This document shows positions 9,967 through 19,079 of a DNA stretch of 64,000 nt, in pieces. Where the stretch lies: NCBI RefSeq assembly GCF_000002875.2, contig NC_009402.2, positions 511,644 to 575,643 on the forward strand, read 5' to 3'. Made by a program: the position numbers and the translations under genes. This DNA comes from Leishmania infantum JPCM5 (lineage: Eukaryota > Euglenozoa > Kinetoplastea > Trypanosomatida > Trypanosomatidae). Position 1 is the stretch's first letter; each line of letters opens with the position of its first letter. The notes beneath the pieces were generated by a model. It saw only the letters and a list, made by a program, of their open reading frames with translations. It made no database searches and had not been told where the DNA came from.

Positions 9967-11450
9967 AGCTCAGTGCAGCGTCGCTGACGGCGCATGGAGG
10001 AAGTAGGTGAGTAGGTGAAAGGCACAGCAGAGAGTCGTGCCCCTGTGTATGGACCAGCGACACTCGCACGGATGATGCGCAGGCGCTGTCTCTCTGTCGC
10101 CACCGCGTTCGGTTGCGCGCTCGTGTGTGGCGGTCAGCGCGAGATTTGCAGGCCTCTGTGTTTTCTTTTGTTGTTTTTGTTCCTCTTCCTTCGCGTTCAT
10201 TGCATCGTTGTTGTTCTTTGGCGTCTCCCTCTCGTCGCTCGTCAACCGGCTGTGCAGATGCGAGCAGCGTGCCTGCTTCGTGCAAGCGCCGTTACCCACA
10301 GAAGGAAGGTAAAAGCCCCACAGGTCCCTTTCGGACAATCTCAGGAAGCAAAGTAGCGCCTCACCATCATCTCTGCAGACATGCACGCGCCCGCACGTCT
10401 GTGTGCATTTGCATGTGTGCCGCTCAGCGCGTGATGCTGCACCAGTCTCCTTCAACTCCCTTTGTTACTGCTGCTGCTGCTACTGCCCTGCGTACATGTT
10501 TGCGCACCTGTGTTGCCACCTTTGGGTTTGAGAGTTTCCACCCTCATTCTGAAGGCTTTTACACCCTTCTCTCACGCCTCGCTTGACTGCCTGCTCCTCT
10601 CTTCATTACCCCCGCCACATCGCGGTGCACGGCTTTCCTGTACATACACACGCACGGGGGGTGCATGCATTCACCGCATACCTCAACACAAACTTGCTCC
10701 ACACCTTCTTCCACTTCTCTGTGCGGCATCATAACCCACGTAGCGTCCTCCTGAGTTGTCCAGCCACCATTTCTCACCATCGGCACCGCTGCTGTTTTCT
10801 CAGGTCGTTCCGCCTGCTCTCCGTTTCGTTTCCTTGATGCGCTATTACACTGGCAAGCACCATTCAACGCAAGCAACGCATCGAATCGCTCAGGCTCCCG
10901 TCAGTTCATAGACAAGCCTTCCTCCTTTCGGTTCTGTCTCTCTCTCTCGGACTCGCCGCACTCAAGCCCTATACACATAGCAGCACGCACACTATTCCGC
11001 GTAGCCACGGTGTAGTCGTCGACCCCCCCCCCCTCAACCCTCCCCCTAAGTCTTGCACACACGTTCATCGAATCACGCATCTGAAAAGGTACGCAAACCC
11101 CCCAGACGGCGCCGAGTTGGCGTTGCGCGCTTATTTCCGCGAGAGTACACGCACCACCAGCCGACACTCTGCGCACCATTCTTTCCCCTTTCAATTTTTT
11201 TGTTCTCCCACACGCACGGCTCTCCTTTTCTGTACATCTACGCGACTCTTTTTGCCCTCGTTTCCTTCCCTTTCATTTCTTCCTCCCCCCACTCCCCCTT
11301 TACTGTCCTTTACACGCGCTTCTTCTGCCTGCGAAAAAAAAAAACGAAACGTGCGCGGCATTGAAACAACTCTATATATACACACAGGCATACACAACCA
11401 AACAAGCAAAAAACGATCACGCGTGCGTGACTTAACACGGATACACAGCG
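9967..11450. other. Spacer between TRF and first carrier gene
   Basis: This 1.5 kb stretch holds no convincing gene. It is C/T-rich with CA runs, includes a C9 run near 11024-11032, and ends in a strong AG-free pyrimidine tract before the carrier gene. Confidence 0.7.
11161..11387 (+). promoter_or_regulatory. Strong polypyrimidine tract and spliced-leader acceptor for carrier copy 1
   Basis: The strand is AG-free from 11161 to 11385 and very C/T-rich to about 11331. An A11 run follows, with the first AG at 11386-11387. The 5' UTR before ATG 11451 would be about 63 nt. Confidence 0.6.
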
Positions 11451-12413
11451 ATGGCCGCCTCTACCAAGAACGCCTCTCTCACGGAGTCCAAGGCGCCGGC
11501 TCCGCCCCTCCCGCTCTGGCAGACGTTCTGCGTGTCAGGCTTCGCCGGCATGTTTGGGTGGTGCTTCACGCACCCCTTCGAGATGTGGAAAAACACGGTG
11601 ATGATGGCGGCGCCCGGGACAAGCCAGCTGGATTCCTTAAAGGCGACGGCGCGGAAGGGCTTCTACACGGGTCTGTCTAGTGGCCTGATGCGCCAGTTGA
11701 TCTACACAACCGCCCGTCTGGGCTGCTACCCGAGTTTTCGCGATGGCATTCTGGAGGGTGAGGTTGCGCTGGGGCTGAAGAAGTCCGCGGACCCTGCTGG
11801 CGCGACGCCGTTTGACCGCGCTCTCGCCGGCGCGTCTGCTGGCGTCTTTGCCTCCTTCCTGTCCTCTCCGGTGGAGGTGTGCCTGGTTCTGCAGACGACG
11901 AGCAAAGGCAAGGAGAGGCTGTCCATGCTGCAGGCCTGCAACGGGGTTCTGAAGAGTCGCGGCGTGACTGGGCTGTGGAGCGGCTTTGGCGCTCTGGCGT
12001 CGCGTGCGGCGCTGGTGGGCGTGTCGCAGGTGGCGGTGCACGACCAGGTTCTGACGATGTTGCGCAAGCGCAACGTGAAGCGCGCGGACCCGCTCGGCGA
12101 AAACGTCGTCGTCAACATCGCGAGTGTGATCACGGCCTTGTTCTTCAGCGCTGTGACGATGCCAGTGGAGGTGGCGCGTGTGCGGATGTCGGCGGAGGCG
12201 AAGCTCAGCGCTGGTGCGGAGAGGAGGTACCACAACGTTGTGCAGTGCATCGGCCGCATCTTCAAGGAGGAGGGTTTACTGGCCATGTACGACTCGTACC
12301 TGCCGTACTTTTCTCGCTGCGCGTCACAAACGGTGATTTGCTTCTTTGTGATCGAGTACTTGACGCGTGAGCTGCGTGAGCGGCAGAAGGCGAAGGCGAA
12401 CCTCATCAAGTGA
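11451..12413 (+). CDS. MCP12: Mitochondrial carrier (SLC25), oxoglutarate/malate-type, tandem copy 1
   Basis: This 320-residue protein has the threefold mitochondrial carrier repeat and should sit in the inner mitochondrial membrane exchanging dicarboxylates. The three signature motifs are HPFEMWKN (about residues 41-48), SPVEVCLV (about 137-144, with the basic residue missing as in oxoglutarate carriers) and MPVEVARVRM (about 236-245). YTGLSSGLMRQ followed by TTARLG closely resembles the oxoglutarate/malate carrier (SLC25A11). The best reading is a 2-oxoglutarate/malate or related dicarboxylate carrier, equivalent to trypanosome MCP12. The symbol rests on recalled synteny and family resemblance. 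The C-terminus is basic and ends in LIK. An almost identical second copy lies 2990 bp downstream. The exact substrate cannot be decided from sequence. Confidence 0.85.
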   Translation: MAASTKNASLTESKAPAPPLPLWQTFCVSGFAGMFGWCFTHPFEMWKNTVMMAAPGTSQLDSLKATARKGFYTGLSSGLMRQLIYTTARLGCYPSFRDGILEGEVALGLKKSADPAGATPFDRALAGASAGVFASFLSSPVEVCLVLQTTSKGKERLSMLQACNGVLKSRGVTGLWSGFGALASRAALVGVSQVAVHDQVLTMLRKRNVKRADPLGENVVVNIASVITALFFSAVTMPVEVARVRMSAEAKLSAGAERRYHNVVQCIGRIFKEEGLLAMYDSYLPYFSRCASQTVICFFVIEYLTRELRERQKAKANLIK

Positions 12414-14452
12414 GCCCTGCGGGGGCGCTCAGCACGAGAGCGGTTGGGATGGGGAGAAAGCGGAGGCGCCACCGTGCGCGCGGACGTGGGGGATGTTGGA
12501 CGGATGAGTGGCGATGGACGCGGCCGTTGGAGGGGGGTTAGCTGGGGAAGTGGAAGAGGGAGGAGGGACATGCGCGTTGATGTGCGCAGTTACTTGTGCA
12601 CTGTTTGCTTCCCCCTGCTCACGTCCTTCACTGAGAATTCGCTTTCTAACGAAGTTGTGTGCGTGTGTCTCATCTTTTCGTTGATAGTTTCCTCCTCTGC
12701 CCTTGTCTTGCGCCTCCTCCCCCTCTCCACGAACACTTGCCGCCTCACCCTCTGTCCTTCCGCGGCTGCATTAGCCATCCGACAGGTTCTGCGTACGACC
12801 TCCTCCCTCCCCACTTGCACACGCAGACGCAGGCCCGCTCCTCCGCTCGTTTTTTGTTTTGTGACTATTCACTGATCTGCAAGCGTTCTTTGTTTCTCTC
12901 TTCTTCTGCCGCACGTCGTTTCCCCCCTCTTCGCCCTCCGCCCGCATCTCCCACTCTGCCATCTTTTCTTGCCTCTATTCTTTTCGTCGTTGCTTTGTTG
13001 CTGTGAGGGGGCGGGTGCTGAGAGGCCGGATACAGCGCGTTTGACTGGGTGGGGGATGCTGTGGTGGGTGCGACGGGGTTGGTGGTGGCGGTGGTGGTGG
13101 TGACGGCTGCGCTGGCAGAGGCGGCGGCCCCTTTTCCGTTCTCTCTTGATTCTCTGCTCTTTCTCATATCTTTGCCACCGTTCTCTCCATTGTTTCTGTG
13201 CGGTTCTGCAGGTACGACCATGGACATGCATCTCCCTCTCCCTCCGTGCGTGCGTTCTTGTGTGCGAGCACGGCATTGCTCTTTTCGTTCTCGCTCATGT
13301 GTGTGCATGTGTTGAGCTGGGACTCGTACATGAGACGCATCCCGGAGACCACTGCTGCCGTTGTCTCTGTCTCTCTCTGCTGCTTGCATTCTTGTTTTCG
13401 ACAACTTATTATCACAGAAGGGACACGTTGGGAAAGAAGGAACGGAGGGCACGGGAGGGGTGTGATGGGGGGGGTGAAAGGGCATGCTGGGGAGGTGGGG
13501 CGGNNCGNTGGGACGACCGNGATGCCACTCGCTCCAGGTGTAGGCCATGCGCGTGCGATTGCCAGCTTCTTCGACGTGCCCCGTATGGCTGCTGCTCTTC
13601 ATCCCTTTCCGTCTCCACGCCGGCTTGACAAGTGACGGCCGCCCGCTCTCTCTCTCCCGTACATCAGGCTGCTGCTGAAGGATATCACATGCTTTCGTGC
13701 TTTACGCCTCTCCCTCTCCACTTCTGAACGCCGTTCACGTGGCGCCGTGAAGAGGCAAATCGCTCCACCAAAGTGCACACAAATGGAGGCGACTGCAGCA
13801 AAACAACGGAAAAAAAACAGAACACAGGGCAGGATGGACGTGGCTGGGTGGGGTGCCAGCGACAGGGTGATCGCTGGACCACACGGGGGAACGGCGTTGC
13901 CTTTCAATTAGCCTTTCTCTGTGTGTCAACGCGTGCGCCACGTCCGTCGGCGGAGTGAGGGGGGAGGGAGGATGCATCTACACCCCTTACTGGTCCTCTT
14001 TCCTCGTGCCGCTGCGCGTCTCCATGTGCAGCTAACGTCGCTCTCCTCGCCACACCTTCCTGCATCTCCCTGCGCTGGCTGATCACCGCCTTGCTTTGCT
14101 TGTTTTTGCACCGATACACGGTCACGTATCCCGCCGCCTCTACTCTCTCGCTCTCTCTCTCCCTATCTCTCCATCCAAAAACCGCCGCACCCGTCCAACC
14201 CTCTCGACGTCCCCCTTCTCCGCCCCTCTTCACCCGCGTCTGTGTCTACCTCTGCGCGCGGTCCGTTGACGCACCTAACCACGGACATAAGACCACAGCG
14301 CAACCGCCATCGCAAATACGATAACCAAAGGCCGCCGTTTCTGCCACTGCCCCAACTACCGCTGACGTAGGCGTTGCAGCGCTCTTATCCGCGAGCGTTT
14401 CTCCCTCATCCCGCTCTCCTTCTCTTTGCGCCTCGTTCCAACCTCCTTGGTC
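12414..14452. other. Spacer between the tandem carrier genes, containing ambiguous bases
   Basis: This 2.0 kb stretch holds no convincing gene. The part just after the stop codon and the stretches near 13005-13125 and 13430-13505 are G-rich. Ambiguous N bases occur at 13504, 13505, 13508 and 13520. From 14032 to 14289 the strand is AG-free and C/T-rich, ahead of the second carrier copy. Unlike the coding parts, this spacer does not resemble the spacer upstream of copy 1. Confidence 0.7.
14032..14291 (+). promoter_or_regulatory. Polypyrimidine tract and spliced-leader acceptor for carrier copy 2
   Basis: The strand is AG-free from 14032 to 14289 with the densest C/T between 14136 and 14246. 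The first AG is at 14290-14291 and another lies at 14297-14298. The predicted 5' UTR is about 160 nt. The tract differs in sequence from that of copy 1, so the two mRNAs have distinct leaders. Confidence 0.5.
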
Positions 14453-15379
14453 ATGTCTCCACAGACCGCTTCAGCGCCCAAGGCGCCGGCTCCGCCCCTC
14501 CCGCTCTGGCAGACGCTCTGCGTGTCAGGCTTCGCCGGCATGTTTGGGTGGTGCTTCACGCACCCCTTCGAGATGTGGAAAAACACGGTGATGATGGCGG
14601 CGCCCGGGACAAGCCAGCTGGATTCCTTAAAGGCGACGGCGCGGAAGGGCTTCTACACGGGTCTGTCTAGTGGCCTGATGCGCCAGTTGATCTACGCAAC
14701 CGCCCGTCTGGGCTTCTACCCGAGTTTTCGCGATGGCATTCTGGAGGGTGAGGTTGCGCTGGGACTGAAGAAGTCCGCGGACCCTGCTGGCGCGACGCCG
14801 TTTGACCGCGCTCTCGCCGGCGCGTCTGCTGGCGTCTTTGCCTCCTTCCTGTCCTCTCCGGTGGAGGTGTGCCTGGTTCTGCAGACGACGAGCAAAGGCA
14901 AGGAGAGGCTGTCCATGCTGCAGGCCTGCAACGGGGTTCTGAAGAGTCGCGGCGTGACTGGGCTGTGGAGCGGCTTTGGCGCTCTGGCGTCGCGTGCGGC
15001 GCTGGTGGGCGTGTCGCAGGTGGCGGTGCACGACCAGGTTCTGACGATGTTGCGCAAGCGCAACGTGAAGCGCGCGGACCCGCTCGGCGACAACGTCGTC
15101 GTCAACATCGCGAGTGTGATCACGGCCTTGTTCTACAGCGCTGTGACGATGCCAGTGGAGGTGGCGCGTGTGCGGATGTCGGCGGAGGCGAAGCTCAGCG
15201 CTGGTGCGGAGAGGAGGTACCACAACGTTGTGCAGTGCATCGGCCGCATCTTCAAGGAGGAGGGTTTACTGGCCATGTACGGCGCCTTCGCGCCTTACTT
15301 CTGTCGGTGCGCTATACACACAATGCTGTGCTTCTTTGTGATCGAGTACGGCACGCGCACGATGAGGGAGCGCCGCTAG
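14453..15379 (+). CDS. MCP12: Mitochondrial carrier (SLC25), oxoglutarate/malate-type, tandem copy 2
   Basis: This is a 308-residue paralogue of the upstream carrier, with the same three SLC25 signatures. I start at ATG 14453; the in-frame codon at 14426 is TTG. From 14478 to 15281 the DNA matches 11488-12291 with about six differences, five changing an amino acid (Phe/Leu, Thr/Ala, Cys/Phe, Glu/Asp, Phe/Tyr). Outside this block the N-terminal residues and the last 35 or so codons differ sharply: after GLLAMY this copy reads GAFAPYFCRC and ends in RERR, without the longer basic tail of copy 1. Both copies look intact. The last transmembrane helix and C-terminus are where the two could differ in transport or targeting. 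Confidence 0.85.
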   Translation: MSPQTASAPKAPAPPLPLWQTLCVSGFAGMFGWCFTHPFEMWKNTVMMAAPGTSQLDSLKATARKGFYTGLSSGLMRQLIYATARLGFYPSFRDGILEGEVALGLKKSADPAGATPFDRALAGASAGVFASFLSSPVEVCLVLQTTSKGKERLSMLQACNGVLKSRGVTGLWSGFGALASRAALVGVSQVAVHDQVLTMLRKRNVKRADPLGDNVVVNIASVITALFYSAVTMPVEVARVRMSAEAKLSAGAERRYHNVVQCIGRIFKEEGLLAMYGAFAPYFCRCAIHTMLCFFVIEYGTRTMRERR

Positions 15380-18300
15380 GGCATGGCGGGGGCTGTGGCC
15401 GCGTATGTCTAGGGAAAGGGATCGATGCAGGAGTACCCGCTGTGCTACGTGTGGGAGGAAAAGTAAGGGCGGAAAGGTTGAGGGTGATGAGATGCCGCTG
15501 GCCAGCGGAGCGGGAGGCTGGGGTGTGTCGGATGTGTGGTGTATGTGTGGCGTTCGGTGTCGCTCACTTGGGTGGGGGTTCCGCTTCATCGCACTGGCTG
15601 GTAGCCTCACCATGACGATGGCGCTTGTCTTTGTGTGGCGTTCTCCCCACCCCGAAAGCTGTGGGGGCTAAGCGCACATGTGCTTCTTCGCCAGCCATCA
15701 TGCACGTGCCCATGAGCGGAAGAAGAGTCGTTTCTGTTCGCGGCTCCTCTGTTGGACGACACATACTCACAGATACAGTCAGACCTATGTGCACAGATAA
15801 CGGCGTACTGCGTTCGTGACCCGAGACGTGCGAACCGACGGAGCAGTATCGAAACGTTTTTTTTTCTTTTTATTTTGTTTGGAGTCTTCTGAGCGCAGCG
15901 CAGTGATGGAGGTAAGACTCTCAACGCCGGCATATACACAGACACACACTGTGATCCACAGAAGTGCTTGTGTATGTGTGTAGTGGAGATGGGCCCCCAA
16001 AATGCAATGGAGGCGGCTTGGGCAGGCAGAGAAGTAATTTCATATGAGCACGCGCAGATCACGCGCATCTATGTGTTAGCGCTTTCCCTTCGCACCTATG
16101 CGTATCTACATGCCGAAGAAGAGCAGAAAAGCACTTTTTTTCCTTTGTACTGCGCGCAGCAGGGGGAAGGCTCATGCGTGGTTCAGTGTGCGTGCTGCAT
16201 GTCGGTACCTTGCATGGATCTGTATTGAGCCACACCCGCCGTGACTCGATGACCACCTTTTCCGAGCATTTTTATTTTTTTTTTTCGTTCTTTTATTCCT
16301 TCTCTTTCCGCGTGCACGCACTGCTGTTGCACGCTGAGTTGACCTTAATGTTTCTTTCGCCTCTTGCTCACTCCCGCGTGTGCGCCTGCGTCTCTCTGCC
16401 TGTCTGTATGTGTGCGTGCACACATTCAGACAGGCATGTGACTTAACATCGATGCCGGATGCCGTTTCTGGTGTTTCTGAGCCGTTCTCTTGCTTCGTCT
16501 CTCGTACTCCATACATGTATATGTATACCTAAATACACACATGTATATGCGTACACATGTATGCATATATATATGTCGATATCGATAGCTAGGGGAGGGA
16601 AACGCAGAGCTAGCAACCAAAAAGACAAAAAAAACAGAAAACCCTGAACAATGTTGCGCACGGTAGGCTGAACGGCGAACCTGCTGATTTGATGGAGGTT
16701 GTGGGCTGGCACCGCTCTGTGTGCGCGCTTCTTTCGCGTTTATGCGTAGGCCATCACCCTCCACGCTCTAGTCGTCTTGTACTTTCCCTCTCTTACTGGA
16801 CACATTATTCGTTTGTATTGATTCTGCACGCATCGCTCAAATATGTCTTCCCCCCTGCATGTTGCTGATGATGTACGTGCTCAGCAACTTGAAAACGTTC
16901 TATTATTATTGTTATTCTTCTCTCTCAGACGATGGTGCGTGTGCTCATTAGGCGACCGCCTGACTGCCTTTCTCTCCACCACTTTACGCCTCTCCTCCTC
17001 TCTCTTAAGGCAATTAGTTGGGGTGGTGAAGGCCAAGGTGTGCATATGGGCGACAGAGGAAGAGAGCAAAACAGGGGGGCGGAGGCGGGGGAGGGGAGTG
17101 CTGACAATGAGGTGAGAGTATTGGATGGAGAAGGTACTGAGAGCCAGATACATGGAAACGAAGCGCAGAACGCACTACAGCAAACAACGCAGACAAAATC
17201 GGCACGCGCACACGCACGCACACAACTCTCGGCCAAAGAAGGGGCTGAGGCGCGGCAGCTTATCGTCTGCAAAATAAAAAAAAAATACACCAAAGTAATG
17301 AGGCAGCAAGGACACAGAAGACGAAGAAGAGTGTGCAGAGTGCGTATGAGGACGCATTCGAAGACGACTTCTCTTCTGCACTCTTTCTGCGCGCCGGGTA
17401 TGTCTGTGGACTCGCTATGTGACTTCGCGCACTCTGACGCGCCCTTCCCCTCCCCTCCCCTCCCCCTGTAGCTCTGCTCCAGGCTGCAACAAAAGCTGGA
17501 AAAGAAAGCACTGCGAACCGCGACCTTATTCTCCCTCTTACCCTCGCTTACATCTCTACGCAGCTTGACGCTCCCTTTCCTTCTCCTTCCCACCTCCTTA
17601 CTTCAAACGGATGCACACAAACGCACAAACAAAAGAGGCTGCATGTGCTTTTTGATATTTTGGACTGCATCAACGCCTCAAGTCGGGCATTCCGCCTCTC
17701 CGCCATTCAGGCTAGGGGGAGGTGATAACTCGCGTTGAGGGCTCTTCACGTGTGTTCCTTACTCTTGAGCTTCGGTGTTGCTCTGTGAAGCACACAAACA
17801 AACAAATTAAAGCCCGCCCTGAACCCTCGAACCCCCCCTTTCCGCGCTGTCTGCTCGCCGCGCGCCTGCTCCAGAGGAAACACACAAACAACACCAACGC
17901 CCAAAAGTCGAGCAAAGGCCTAGGTTGCGACTAGGCAGCCGCTACCGTTCCGTTCGGCTATCAAGCCGCCTAGACCATGGATTTGCTTTCCCCCACCGTC
18001 TCTCTCTCCCTGTATCCCTCTCTCACACACAGGATGGAGGGAGAGGGGTGGGGAGGTTGTCTTTAGCGTACAAAACGAGAACCTTAAACGGGGAACATGG
18101 TGGCACGGCGCGCGGGTCTGCGCCCTTCCCCCCTCGCTCCGCACCTCTGCTGCGTACGAGATTTTCCCATCTCGCTGAATCGCACGGTAGCTCGCTGACA
18201 TGGGCAACTTTCCCGCCATCCGTTCCATTTTGAGACGTTGCCTAGGTATCGTTTGAACACGCAAGAGCATGCGTTTGGCACTCGGCATGTGCACCCTCGC

Positions 18301-18398
18301 GGCTGCACTCGCACGTGGCGTAAGCTAAGTGATTAGAAGTCCTATGCTTTGCACTTGCCCCACTTGCGCTCCCCCTTCCCTAAGGACAGGGAGAGGGC

Positions 18399-18876
18399 AC
18401 ACCCCTCAGTGCGTGGCATCTCAGGGTCCAGTAACCTCACCATGTGAGGCGACGCCATGCAGCAGCAGCCCCCCTCTATCCCCCTGCCGGTGCCGAACCA
18501 CTTCTGGCGGTGACAGGGTTGAGCACCAACGACGTAAGGGCCGTCAGAGGGTCTCACTGCCTTACTGGCGTGAGGGGCCTGAGTGCCACCCCGAGGGGGA
18601 TGTACACCAGGTGTGGTGACCGGCATGATGGGGGAGCCGCTGTGAGGCGACCTGCGGAGCCGAGTGTGGGTAGAGCTCGAGGCCGAGGCCGAGGCCGAGG
18701 CCGTGCTCAGGTGGCTGAGTGGACGCAGTGCTGTAAGGCGCGTGCCCCCAGGGCTGCTTGGCACGACGCGATGGTGCCTGCGACGGTCCCGGGGCGGGGT
18801 GTTGGGGCCGAGTGGCGCTTGACCTCGTGCTGTACGGCAGCGACATGGGCACGGCATATGAACACAGAAAAAAAAG
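18399..18876 (+). mobile_element. SIDER2-like degenerate retroposon, copy A (internally deleted)
   Basis: It shares with three other copies the 5' block around ACCCCTCAGTGC, a central block with GGTGTGGTGACCGGCATGAT, a GAGGCC hexamer array (about 18678-18703) and the 3' block ending CGACATGGGCACG at 18853. An A8 run follows (18868-18875), consistent with a retroposon tail. It is about 122 bp shorter than copy B over the same span, lacking most of the segment between 33908 and 34085 of that copy. SIDER2 elements of Leishmania sit mainly in 3' UTRs and have been linked to mRNA instability; here it would lie in the 3' UTR of carrier copy 2. The name SIDER2 is from memory; the shared repeat itself is seen directly. 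Confidence 0.7.
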
Positions 18877-18881
18877 TAACT

Positions 18882-18910
18882 TTCCTTCCTCTTTTTGGCT
18901 CTCTAACCAG
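18882..18910 (+). promoter_or_regulatory. Predicted polypyrimidine tract and spliced-leader acceptor for the NAA60-like gene
   Basis: A short C/T tract right after the retroposon's A-run ends in AACCAG, with AG at 18909-18910. A second tract at about 18928-18963 is followed by AG at 18965-18966. Either choice excludes the retroposon from the mature mRNA and leaves ATG 19080 as the first in-frame start. Confidence 0.45.
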
Positions 18911-19079
18911 GATATTGGCACTCATTGCTGCTTCCTCCCCCTCCCTCTGCCACCGATCTCACGAAGGAACTCGTGCTGATGATGCTGGCGTAGTGAGGAC
19001 ATCAGGAAGAGCGAGAGATAATACACCATTAAGAATAACCCGTAGCCCCCCCTCCCCCCGGCTCATTTACACTGCAACA

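Larger units (their letters stand above)
15380..19079. other. Spacer between carrier copy 2 and the acetyltransferase gene, with a SIDER2-like copy
   Basis: This 3.7 kb stretch holds no gene I can support. A G-rich portion follows the stop codon (15380-15600). (TA)/(CA) runs lie near 16520-16575, a C/T tract near 17445-17468, and the SIDER2-like copy at 18399-18876. A 179-codon frame at 16932-17471 lacks recognisable features and is not called. Confidence 0.65.

Noticed and set aside
16932..17471. 179-codon ATG frame in the spacer after carrier copy 2
   Set aside because: The translation has no recognisable motif, an even longer frame overlaps it on the opposite strand, and there is no convincing pyrimidine tract and acceptor just upstream. 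Weakest of the rejections; conservation would settle it.
16925..17593. 222-codon minus-strand frame
   Set aside because: It is opposite to the direction of all real genes, low complexity, without domain or start context.
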